Source of the DNA: Cercis canadensis
Lineage: Eukaryota > Streptophyta > Magnoliopsida > Fabales > Fabaceae
Length of the DNA stretch: 64,000 bases
Assembly: GCA_003255065.1 (NCBI GenBank)
Contig: QAOA01001609.1
Span: forward strand, 9,093-73,092
Direction: 5' to 3'
The translations under genes were made by a program, and so were the position numbers. Of the stretch, positions 34,898 through 45,567 are shown piece after piece; the first letter of the stretch is position 1; each line of letters starts with the position of its first letter. Below the pieces are notes generated by a model, which did not search any database, was not told the DNA's origin, and saw nothing but the letters and a program-made list of their open reading frames with translations.

Positions 34898-35911
34898 AGA
34901 TTCACAAGTGCAAATAGCTCAGAATTAAAGAGATGAAGGGAAAAAGAATCTGCACAAGTCTTTATAGTGGTTCAGCTTAAAAAGCCTATATCCACTTCTC
35001 CCACAAATGAGGTTCTACTATTCTTTTAAGTTTATTTGTCCAAGCTTCTCCAAGTTTTACAAGTTTATTTTTCCAAGCTTCTCAAAGCTTAACAAGTTTA
35101 TTTTTCCAAGCTTCTCCGAGCTTAACCATGGTTTTTGTTTCTCAAGCTCACCATGAACTCTCTCTCTCTAACTCTAGAGATCACTCTCATGGATTTCTCC
35201 CACAGAAATCCAAGATACAAAACCCAAGTGTCTTGTTGTAGCCTAAGAAGAAACTCTCTCAAAGACTAGATATGAAACAATGAGAAACTTGAAGCATGAG
35301 AAGATGGCCGAGAGGAAGAAGAAGTGCAAAGCTCTCAACAATGGGTTCCTTCTCTCTCTAGAATATTTTCTTCTTTTTTCACTTTATGCCTTAAATTGAA
35401 GCCTTGAAANCTTAAATCGAAGCCTTGAAAGTCTTCTTGTTTTATTCTACTTTCTTGTGCACGTGAGGTCTTCACAAAAGGCTAGAAGAAAGTTTTCCCA
35501 CTTGCTGACATAAGACCCATTATGCATCATGACTTTTTGTCATTTTCTGAGAAAAGTCTTACTTTGTGTAAGAGAAAGTGGGTAAAGAGTTCCTTGAAAA
35601 GAGTAAACCATGCATCAGCCATTTCAAAGAAGGCTTTCCACTCTCACTAGCACAACTATTAGTTGGATTGTAACAAGCTAAATTTGGCTAAAGTGTCTTT
35701 GACAAGCCTTGTCCACATTAGCAAGGGTCGAGGCTCTCATTACAAAGAAGTGCTTGGGCATAGAAATGAGAACTGGTTCTGAAGAACAAGTTCAGCCAAG
35801 CTTTTCTTCAAATCTGTTTTAGGTAGGAACTTAGAGACAAACAACACAGATTAGAAGTAATACATATTATGTTATCATCAAAACAAGATTAGAGACATGT
35901 GGGGCTAAAAA
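34898..35911 (-). repeat. Copia copy B, truncated 3' LTR
   Basis: It matches 25117-26108. The N at 35410 lies between two copies of a 21-bp sequence (CTTAAATTGAAGCC and CTTAAATCGAAGCC), a small un-collapsed overlap. Confidence 0.85.
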
Positions 35912-36788
35912 TCTCCCCCTTTTTGATGATGACAAAACAATGTATTTAAGCAAACCTCCCCCTGAAAATATGCCAACCAGAACTGAAGGAGTTTTTGCAA
36001 AAGATCTGTTTAATATCAAGAAATTATACCAAGGCAGTTCAAACAGACTAGTTCACATAAGTTCTCCCCCTTTGGCATTATCAAAAAGATAGGGGTAATA
36101 ACAGATCAAAAGTATCAGATTAGCATAACCAGATCAGAGCATTATAACAATCCGAATGAAACATTAATACCTTAAGACATTTGATAAACAGCTCAAGCAA
36201 TGTCAAGATGGATGGTGCATGTATGACAGCAAAATCAATAGGCTGAAAGAATGTCCACCTATTCTATATTCACAAGAAGATGATGAGATAATGCTAATCA
36301 GAAGAAGATGATGAATGAGATGCAATGAGAATTGCCAACAAATAGAATACAAACTATTCTAGAATTCAAATTAGATATCAAATAGCAAAACCAAAATAGA
36401 TACCATTATAACTTCAAGAGATTCTCCATGAACAAAAGTCAAGTAGACTATGAACTTATTCATAATGCATGATATGCAAAATAAAGAAGAACATAAAAAT
36501 GTTGGAGAGCACTCAAGTTAACTGCATAACTGAAGCTTTAACAGTGAAAGTTAGAAATATAATCCTAAGAAGTAGATGATTTTGAAACTTTCAAAGCTGC
36601 CAATTAATTCTTTGTGAGGGCCAATTCTTTCTCAATCATAGCAAGTAGTTTAGCAGAGCAAATAAACATTGTAGTTTGAAAATAGTTGAGGTGCTAACCA
36701 ATCTGATTAGCTAAGTCAGCAGGCTTGACAATTGCTATCCATTCCACATGATCAACTACTGACTAGTAGGAAGGAATTGGTTGTGGTT

Positions 36789-36826
<38 letters not shown>

Positions 36827-36827
36827 N
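36827..36827. other. Single N after a T run
   Basis: It is in the same homopolymer that carries the 15-base gap in copy A. Confidence 0.9.
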
Positions 36828-36839
36828 GATTTGAAAGAA

Positions 36840-37384
36840 TTAGGTACAATAGGAGCACGCCTCTTTAAAGAGCTGGCATAAGTAACTGATTCTTGATATG
36901 GCTTCCAATTCTGGGCAAAAGTTGGGTAGAGCTAGGTTTGCCAATGTTTTGGTTATGGGGTCAAAGCAATGTATGGAATGAGGTTTTCTTTGGCCTATAA
37001 ACTCAGGAAAATCACAAAGACATGTCATTGCATCATCATAAGGAAGTAAATCAGAGAACCAAACCTTTTGTACAAACTTGCAGTCCCCAATAATAGGCAA
37101 TTTAAGCACATTAGCTAGCACTTTTTCAGTCAACAGAATTTTCACCCTAGCCACAAACCTTTTAGATAGATCATGCCAAAATTAGAACCTTGCAAAAGCT
37201 AAATATGAGCATAAAATAAGCTAATTACTTTTGCTAGTAAAGATTCATCTAGCTTCAACATTTCAAACCAGCCCATCTTAGCAAACATCCTCTCAACTAC
37301 TTTGGTGGAAGAATTATTGGATTCCCAAGTTACTAAGCAACCAGGTGCTGTTGATCTGGTTTCAAAACCTTTTTGAAGATTTTC
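36840..37384 (-). pseudogene. Copy B of the possible captured domain
   Basis: The open run of 104 codons at 36840-37154 matches 27056-27370 with a few amino-acid changes. The upstream break is shared with copy A. Confidence 0.35.
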
Positions 37385-38206
37385 TTAGCAGCTTTACTTT
37401 CAAACAAAGAGGTGGAAGCACTTGCAAATTTGAGGTTTTAACCCTTGGAGTAAATGCAATTTTTCTGGCTTTTCATCTTGAATTTTCTGCTTTTTTCATA
37501 TGGTATTGGTTGAGGCTCTTTCTCATGAGCAAGCTTAGGAACTAGTTGAGGTTCTTGTTCTTGATCTGAATCAGTTTCAGTTTGAAAGGAAAAAGCATAT
37601 TTTCGAACAAAGATAGGTTCAAATTATTCTAAAATGGATATTGGTTTTGCATGGGAAGGGCGAGCAATTGCTTTGCCTTTACACTTAGCCATCATTCTTT
37701 AGCTTATTCTTCTATTCAAAAACTTAAGTAGCTGGTTGCCTTGCTACACAATACGGAAGTTGAACAAAGAAAGTAGCAAACAGAAGAACAAAGAAAGAGT
37801 GTACAAGGTGAATAAAATATGCATATAAAACAACTTAGGATAAGATTCAAATGAGGAAGAAGATAACAGAATGAATGACAATGGTGCACTTGCAAATGGT
37901 GGTTTAAAGACGTGTGCACAAATCTTGTCCTTTTCAAATACTAGTTTAGGTAAACCAGAAAACTAGTTCCTTTTTAGAAACTTTGGAAATAAGTTTAAAA
38001 TTTGCATGTCCAAGTTTTCTATGTCACAACCAAGAATTATTACTTTGACAAGAAATAATAGGTTTCCCTTTTTGAATTCAAAAAATCTCCAGACACAATA
38101 TACACACTAGAACTACTTTGACCAACAAATGAAACATCATCAGAATTTTTCTTATGAAGGATGCAATGAGGAGTTCAAAAATGATTTTATGACCCTTATC
38201 ACAAAG

Positions 38207-38479
38207 CTAACTTATGCTCAACAAATTATACATCAAACATTTGACCAAGTAGACATTGTCAATAAGTAAATTAGGAGGAATTTTGATTTTACCTAATCCG
38301 ACAATTCTACCTTTGCTATTGTCACCAAAAGAGACATCTCCCAAATCCATTTTGTTAAAGGAGACAAACTTTGAAGGATCTCCAGTCAAGTGTCTAGAGC
38401 AGCCACTGTCCAGATACCAACAATTACTTTTGGCTTGATAGCAAACATGCAAGAAAGTTAAAGACATTTTGGTACCCAA
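38207..38479 (-). pseudogene. Copia protease fragment, copy B
   Basis: Same 90-codon run as in copy A, with LDSG and the same terminal TAA. The pre-integrase remnant continues below 38207 as in copy A. Confidence 0.85.
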
Positions 38480-38559
38480 AATTCTTTGGGTCCTTTCATA
38501 TTAGAAGCAAATGTGCCTTTAGGCACCCATACCATTTTTCTTGCAGCACAAAGTTTCTT

Positions 38560-40131
38560 TTAAGAGCATGCATTAGGAAAATGTCCTACACATCCACAGT
38601 AAAAACAAATTCCTTTACAAAAGGAATGTGAGGAGGAAGCTTTGACAAAAGAGTTTTTAGAAACCTTTGAAGTGCTAGGTTGAATATAACCTATACCAGT
38701 TCTGTCATTACTTACTCTTTGCTTTCCTAAGATGGAATTCAAATTATTTCTTCCTTTAACAAACTTAGCTAAGTCCCCAGACAGTTCATTTACCTTTCCT
38801 TTCAAATTAGCATTCTCATCCATGACAAAATTAGGAAGACAATTTTCTTTTTCAAGAATTTCATTTTGATGCTGTAAAACTTTAAGTCTATTAGCCAAGG
38901 CAACATTGTCGTTCTTAAGCTCTTCTATCACATTAATCTGATCTTTTATGATTTTCTTGAGGGCAGTGATTTTTACAAGTCTTTTCTCATAGTCAAAGGC
39001 CAAATCATCAAAGGCAAGACTTAGTTCATCATAAGTAGGAAGGAGTTCAAGATCTATATCAATTACCTCACATTTCTCACCAATTCCTTCACCATTAGCC
39101 ATCAAGCAGAAGTTGGCAATGTTTTCCTCATCAAAATCTTCACTATTGGAGGTTGAGTCCTCATCACTCCAGGTGGCCATCATTGCCTTCTTTTTGCTCT
39201 TGTTGAAGTGGTTTTTCTTCTTGAGTTTTGAACATTTAGGTTTGATGTGTCCTGGCCTCTTGCACTTATAGCATATGAAGGGTTTTTTGTTGCTTTCTCC
39301 TTTAGTGAAGTCTTTGAAATTTTTCAGTGAAAATATCTTCTTCTCCTTTCTTTTCTTCATCAATTCGAGAACCTTCTTTGTAACCATTTCCACATCATCT
39401 TCACTGGAAACTTGTTCTTCCTCAGCACTTATCTCTAGAGCTATAGAGGTGAAGGCTAAACTCTTCTTTCTTTCTTCTATTCTGACCTCCTTTTGTAAGA
39501 GCAACATTTGATGTGATTCCAAAGTTTCTCTAAGTTGATCAATAGACATATCATTGGTCTCTACATATTGGAGTAGAACAGTCACTTTGGATTGCCATTC
39601 ATCAGACAAGCACCTCAGAAGCTTCTTCACTTATTCTTGTTGAGTATAAACTCTTCCAAGTCCTTTGAGATTATTTATGATTCTGAGAAATCGAGCAAAA
39701 AATATCTCAAGAGGTTCATGTTGCTCCATATGGAACATCTCATATTCTATAGAGTATATATCAATTTTTGCTTCCTTAACATGACTTGTCCCCTCATGTA
39801 TTGCAGCAAGTCTATCCCACATCTCCTTAACAGTATTACAAGATGCAATATTCTCATACTCATTTGCAGATACAGCACACACAATGTTATATCTTGCTTT
39901 AGAGTTGATAGTGAATCTAAACTTATCTTCAGTAGAGAATTTATGTTCTTCCTTCAAGACAGCTACTCCATTCACCATCTTAGTTGGAGGTGTGAGACCA
40001 TTTCTGACTATTTGCCAAATTGCATAGTCAATTGACTCAAGGTACATCTCCATGCGATGCTTCCAGTAAGGATAGTTTTCTCCATTGAAAAATGGAGGTT
40101 TAAGAGAAGAATGTGAATTCTGGTTGTTCAT
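38560..40131 (-). pseudogene. Copia gag, copy B
   Basis: Two open blocks: 40131-39631 (166 codons, from MNNQNSHSSLKPPFFNGENY) and 39630-38560 (356 codons), separated only by one TAA at 39631-39633 in the same frame. The second block has both zinc knuckles, CYKCKRPGHIKPKC and CFYCGCVGHFPNAC (C-x2-C-x4-H-x4-C). It is better preserved than copy A. Confidence 0.87.
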
Positions 40132-40203
40132 GGTACCTACAACACAACTAAATAGGATCTTTAGCTCTTGGTTAGTTAGACCAGCAAAGATTAGATGAGT
40201 ACA

Positions 40204-40216
40204 AGCTCTGATACCA
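40204..40216 (-). promoter_or_regulatory. Copia copy B primer-binding site
   Basis: TGGTATCAGAGCT on the minus strand, 2 bases after the LTR end CTATCA. Confidence 0.9.
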
Positions 40217-40218
40217 AT

Positions 40219-41655
40219 TGATAGTTGCAGGAAATACTCCTAGAGGGGGGTGAATAGGAGTTGTTAAAAATTGCTCATAAAAAATGAATTCAAATCACAT
40301 ATTTGTTTAAGAACTAGTTCTTAAAAACTAGTTCTATACCAGATGCCAAATTGAATAGAGCAGAATAACTTAGCACATCATAAAGAACAACAACAGAAAA
40401 TTATCCAAAGAAATCAGAGATGAAGATAGAGAAGATTCACAAGTGTAAATAGCTCAAAATTAAAGAGATAAAGGGAGAAGAAATTTGACACAAGAGATTA
40501 TAGTGGTTCGGCCAACTCACCTACATCCACTCTCTCAATTTCTTGAGGTTCCACTGATGAGCTGCCGAGGCTCCTCAAATTAGTTAATGTTTAAGGTCGG
40601 TTACCTAGCTTCTTGCAGCAAGGGGTAGCCCTAAGTCGAACCTAAGGATTGTTCTATTTCAGAGAAGATTCACAAGTGTAAATAGCTCAAAATTAAAGAG
40701 ATGAATGGAAAGAGAATCTGCACAAGTCTTTATAGTGGTTCAGCTTAAAAAGCTTACATCCACTTCTCCCACAAATGGGGTTCCACTATTCTTTCAAGTT
40801 TATTTGTCCAAGCTTCTCCAAGCTTTACGAGTTTATTTTTCCAAGCTTCTCCAAGCTTAGCAAGTTTATTTTTCCAAGTTTCTCCAAGCTTAACCATGGT
40901 TTTTGTTTCTCAAGCTCACCATGAACTCTCTCTCTCTAACTTTAGATATCACTCTCAAGGATTTCTCCCATAGAAATCCAAGATACAAAACTCAAGTGTT
41001 TTGTTGTAGCCCCAAGAAGAAACTCTCTCAAAGAGTAGATATGAAACAATGAGAAACTTGAAGCATGAGAAGATGGCCGAGAGGAAGAAGAAGAGCAAAG
41101 CTCTCAACAATGGGTTCCTTCTCTCTCTAGAATATTTTCTTCTTTTTTCACTTCATGCCTTAAACCGAAGCCTTGAAAATCTTGTTTTATTCTACTTTCT
41201 TGTGCACGTGAGGTCTTCACAAAAGGCTAGAAGAAAGTTTTCTCACTTGTTGACACAAGACCCATTATGCATCATAACTTTTTGTCCTTTTGTGAGAAAA
41301 ATCTTACTTTGTGTAAGAGAAAGTGGGTGAAGAGTTCCTTGAAAAGAGGAAACTATGCATCAGCCATTTCAAAGAAGACTTTCCACTCTCACTAGCACAA
41401 CTATTAGTTGGATTGTAACAAGCTAAATTTGGCTGAAGTGTCATTGACAAGCATTGTCCACATGAGCAAGGGTCGAGGTTGTCATTACAAAGAGGTGCTT
41501 GGGCATAGAAATGAGAACTGGTTCTGAAGAACAAGTTCAACCAAGCTTTTCTTCAAATCTATTTTAGGTAGGAACTTAGAGACAAACAACACAGATTAGA
41601 AGTAATACATATTTTGTTATCATCAAAACAGGATTAGAGACATGTGGGGCTAACA
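40219..41655 (-). repeat. Copia copy B, 5' LTR with internal insertion
   Basis: It has TG..CA ends (TGTTAGCC at 41655, CTATCA at 40219) and is about 1437 bp long, against 1235 bp in copy A. Confidence 0.85.
40428..40660. repeat. Extra 233 bp in copy B LTR
   Basis: The stretch begins AGAGAAGATTCACAAGTGTA, which recurs at 40661. Between these points the sequence is a diverged LTR-like segment (TATAGTGGTTCGGCCAACTC) with text not found in the other three LTRs. It may be a patch from another family member. Confidence 0.75.
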
Positions 41656-42195
41656 GAATCTTGGTTGTTTACCCAAAATGAGGTGGATTATACATACATA
41701 GCATATACTTCATTTTAGTCATTGACTATATATATATGGTGGTGTATGAATGCATTTTTTTTTTGTGCTAATTGGTGAGTTTAATTTAAGCATATTTATG
41801 TGTTATTTGACCTAATGATCTAGCCATGGCTGGAATATTCCAGACCAAATTAGTTCAAAAAGATATTTCATAAAACTAGTAATTATACTTCCTTCGGAGT
41901 ATGTAGAAGCATATGAGAAAAATGACAAGTTCATTGCCATTGCCAAACACTTTAGATTCATTTGAAGACATAAACATTAATTTTGATTTTGAATTATCCA
42001 ATCAACTCTAATATAATACTGTCAGAAATGCTAATGACCTGCAAGTTTTTGGCACCTCCTCTGGTCATAAAAATTAGAAGGTTGATATCAAAGATTTTAT
42101 TCCCACCGTGTACCCCTTTTTCAGTGCATTGCGCTTCTTTGTAATTTTAAAAAAAAAAAATACTGTTAGGAATTCATGTATCCNACTGTTATTTA

Positions 42196-42306
42196 ATTTA
42201 TTCAAGTAAATGAAAAAGGAGGCTTCCTTGCCAAAGTCATAAGCAATCTCCATCAATTTTGGTTCAGTTCCCTTTAATCCTCCAAAGCGGATCCCAAATG
42301 GCATTC
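42196..42306 (-). pseudogene. Fragment of amidase last exon (unit B)
   Basis: Same fragment and same 13-bp deletion as 32222-32325, so the deletion predates the duplication of the unit. Confidence 0.85.
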
Positions 42307-43242
42307 CAAAGATATTAAGATGTAACTTTAAAAACATCATGAATTGTCTCAGGAGACTAACACTAGGGGCATCCATCGGTAATTTTAGATTCATAGCTTC
42401 AAGCACATAAAGACTCGAATCCAGAAGGACCAGAACTTTATTGAGCCAATAATTTAAGAACAACGAGAAAGACAGTGGGATGATAAGTTCCCCGTCCAAG
42501 AGCAGTTGGAAAACTGAGGCATGATATATTCAGTATTCAGCTCAAAACTACTCCGTAAATGCATGGTAAGATTTAACCAGAAACTTCAGAACTCTTGATT
42601 AGTGAGCAGCAAATTAAGTAGAGTTCATAGTTAGCCAAAAAAAAAATGTTTTTGCTACCATGATCGAACCATAAAATTGAGAGGATGAAGCAGTTCACAC
42701 ACAAAGACAACTAAAAAAGATAAAAGTATGAAGAACTCCTGCTTCTTAGAAAGGGAGATATTAGAAGGTAGGGTGATTCTAGGCGAAGCAATATCTAATG
42801 AAATATTAAATTACAAGACAATCAAATATGTTGCTTCGACATTATTAATTCTAGATGCCATTGGGTTGAGAAAAGACTTCCAAAAACTGCAAGCCAACAG
42901 TAACCACAAGCAAAGATAAAGCAATTGCAATAGATAGTGACAAAGACCTAAGCATTTCAGAGGAAGAAAACCAGTATAATTTGCCTTAGCTTCCTCCATG
43001 GAATATTTGCATATGAGTAGGAAATCCTTACGCAAACCTCCCAGACTGGCATAATTGCTTACAGTACTTAAAACCAATTGCTATTGATGTATCTAGTTCA
43101 TTTTCGATATAGTCTTTTGTTGCTTTTATGAATTTGATCTTCATAGCATTTGAGTCTCACAACTCATAGCTTGGGCTTATTGAAGATGAAAATATGATGA
43201 CTGGGTCTCATATTTTCATCTTATTCAATTAGTGAGTTGTAC

Positions 43243-43333
43243 TCACTAGGTGTGATTTAGTGGTGAGGGGTTTGAGTGAAATTGCTAGAGGTCAAGGGTT
43301 CAAACCTTTATGCTGTCATGTACCGAAAAAATA
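43243..43333 (+). mobile_element. tRNA-derived SINE (unit B)
   Basis: A-box-like 43251-43263 and B-box near 43297-43307, as in unit A. Confidence 0.5.
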
Positions 43334-43657
43334 AATGATGACTAGTTCTCATATTATTGTGAGCATGACAATAACAGGAAAGAGAGATCCTAGTTCAAAG
43401 GGATTAGGTCTTGTGAACTTGATTTTAGAGTGTAAATCCCCTTTATGTATCTCCTCAACCTGGGGTTTGAGTGAAATTGCTAGAGGTCAAGGGTTCAAAC
43501 CTTTATGTTGTCATGTACCGAAAAAATAAATGATGACTAGTTCTCATATTATTGTGAGCATGACAATAACAGGAAAGAGAGATCCTAGTTCAAAGGGATT
43601 AGGTCTTGTGAAGAACTTGATTTTAGAGTGTAAATCCCATTTATGTATCTCCTCAAC
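43267..43657. repeat. 196-bp tandem duplication, unit B only
   Basis: GGGGTTTGAGTGAAATTGCT starts at about 43267 and again at about 43463, and the text runs parallel to ATCTCCTCAACC in both. Unit A has it once. Confidence 0.85.
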
Positions 43658-44410
43658 CAATAAAGACTGATATTTGTTAGCCACTTATACTGGTACAATT
43701 GCTATAGCATGATTTCCCTTCCCAGTCTTAATCATTTTCACCAGGTTAAGAATAAGATATCTTTCATATGAATTGAGATTATATGAAGCCTCAGATAGAC
43801 TTTCTCAAAATCAGCTCTGACTTTAATGTCAAGAATGGTGTTTTCACTCTATTCAATCAATGGCGGATCTTCTTGAGGACAGGGGGGTAACCGCCCCCTA
43901 ACAACAACAAAAAATCTTAATTAAGTTTGTTAAAAAAATGTTTACCCAATTAATTTTTTTTAAAAAAAACCAAATATAGCCCCCTCAAAACAAATCAATA
44001 AAATGTTTAGGTCAACTCTTCTTCAAATCTAACCTAAAGCTCATAGCCCACTTGCCAATGCCACTTAGCCCACTTTCCAAAATTAGACAAATTAATAAAA
44101 AAGAAAACAACTAGAAAGTTCTGAATCTTCTGATGTTTTTGTTCTTGCAGTTGCAGGGGAAAGGAGGTATTGAGAATGAGAAACAACCCTTTTGGTGAAA
44201 TGCTTCATGTGCTTGCATAGTGATGTAATCATGTAAAGCATCCATCATTTTTCATGAATCACTTTAATTTTGTGTTTATTAGTTTTTGTATTTTCCTTCA
44301 ATCTTTTCTTTTTTACCAATGAATTTGTGGCTGAAAGACTCTTCTCTGGCTTATAGATTTGTAATTCCTACACCTTTATGGTTGTTGTTTTACAAATTTT
44401 TTAGAAATAC

Positions 44411-44575
44411 GTCAAGAATTGGATTGCTATTGCTGCACCTCTATATTTACTCAGAAGTTTGGAAGTATATGAAAATGAGAATATTGGATGAANCGTCAAG
44501 AATTGGATTGCTATTGCTGCACCTCTATATTTACTTAGAAGTTTGGAAGTATATGAAAATGAGAATATTGGATGA
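44411..44575. repeat. Un-collapsed 82-bp overlap around the N at 44493
   Basis: 44411-44492 and 44494-44575 both start CGTCAAGAATTGGATTGC and differ at one base. Unit A has one copy (34230-34311). Confidence 0.9.
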
Positions 44576-45032
44576 AAATGCTACCTCTAGCTTTGCAATA
44601 CAATTTATAAAGATTTTTCTATAAAGAAGTACCATTATTGAATATGGGGATTGTTTTTCTTAAAAAGTTAGAAAATGTCTTTGGAGTTTTTATTTCACAA
44701 AGAGGTTGTTGAGATTCTTGAGAATTGCTCATGATTCCTTTTGAGGAGATACAATCTGTTATTTGCACAAACTAGGAATTCGATGTAGAATTCAATGCCT
44801 TTTGATATGTTTCGAGAGTAGATTAGAAAGAAATAGAAGGATATTTAACCGAGAAGAATCTTTCTTCAAGGGATGAAGCATGGGGCTTTGGATAGATATT
44901 GGCTCTTTATTATAGCTTTGCTTTTGGATATTATCATCTTATGGCTTTAATGGACTTTATCTCATTTTACAATGATTCAAATCCAGCCACTCAAATAGTA
45001 TGCAGCCTAATGGAATCCATATAAGTTAAATG

Positions 45033-45557
45033 GGACCTTTGACCCAAATATTACACTTTTATAACTTATTTACACAATTATAATACTTTTCAACTTATTT
45101 ATCTTAATATTACACTTTTAAAAAAATTAAAAACTAAAAAAAAAAGTCAAAGTGAGTGGGTTCCACCGAACACGACAGTGAGCGCGCAATGTGTCCACGT
45201 AGAACATGCCAGTGGGCAGCCTATATTTGACCAACCAACTTGGGTTGGACCCCTCGGCTGAAAAAGTATGGCACTCCCTCCAATCTGTCCCTATATGTCG
45301 TTATTTTTTTAATTTTGCCATTGTTTCCTACCTTGACCCCCTTTGCTTGTGTCAGATGCAGGGGACATGCTGTGGACTCATTGGCGTGTTCCACGTGGGC
45401 CCACTTGCGTGTCCAGTGGGAGTCCAGTGAGACTCACTCACTTTGACTTTATTTTTTTGTTAACATTTTTTAAAATATAATATTGAGGTAAATAAGTTGA
45501 AAAGTGTTATAATTGTGTAAATAAGTTGTAAAAGTATAATATTTAGGTCAATCAGCC
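45033..45557. mobile_element. MULE-like foldback element
   Basis: Its terminal arms exceed 100 bp and are inverted copies, left TTGACCCAAATATTACAC and right GTATAATATTTAGGTCAA, extending through TAACTTATTTACACAATTATA to the GTCAAAGTGAGTG / CACTCACTTTGAC pair. A direct repeat AAGTTAAATG flanks it (45023-45032 and 45558-45567). Long arms with a 9-10 bp target duplication fit Mutator-like elements. The interior is GC-richer and non-coding. Confidence 0.8.
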
Positions 45558-45567
45558 AAGTTAAATG

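Larger units (their letters stand above)
34898..41655 (-). mobile_element. Non-autonomous copia-type element, copy B (3' LTR truncated)
   Basis: Same element as copy A, sharing the altered 3' LTR start, the same main stops and the same flank after GAATC (41656-41660), so it arose by copying the region, not by a second insertion. The outer part of its 3' LTR, equivalent to about 24879-25116, is absent. The 5' LTR carries an extra 233 bp. Confidence 0.85.
41656..45022. other. Flank of copia copy B, second unit of the 10-kb duplication
   Basis: It matches 31672-34756. It holds the N at 42184, a SINE, a 196-bp tandem duplication (43267-43657) and an un-collapsed overlap at 44411-44575. No intact gene is seen. 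Confidence 0.6.
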
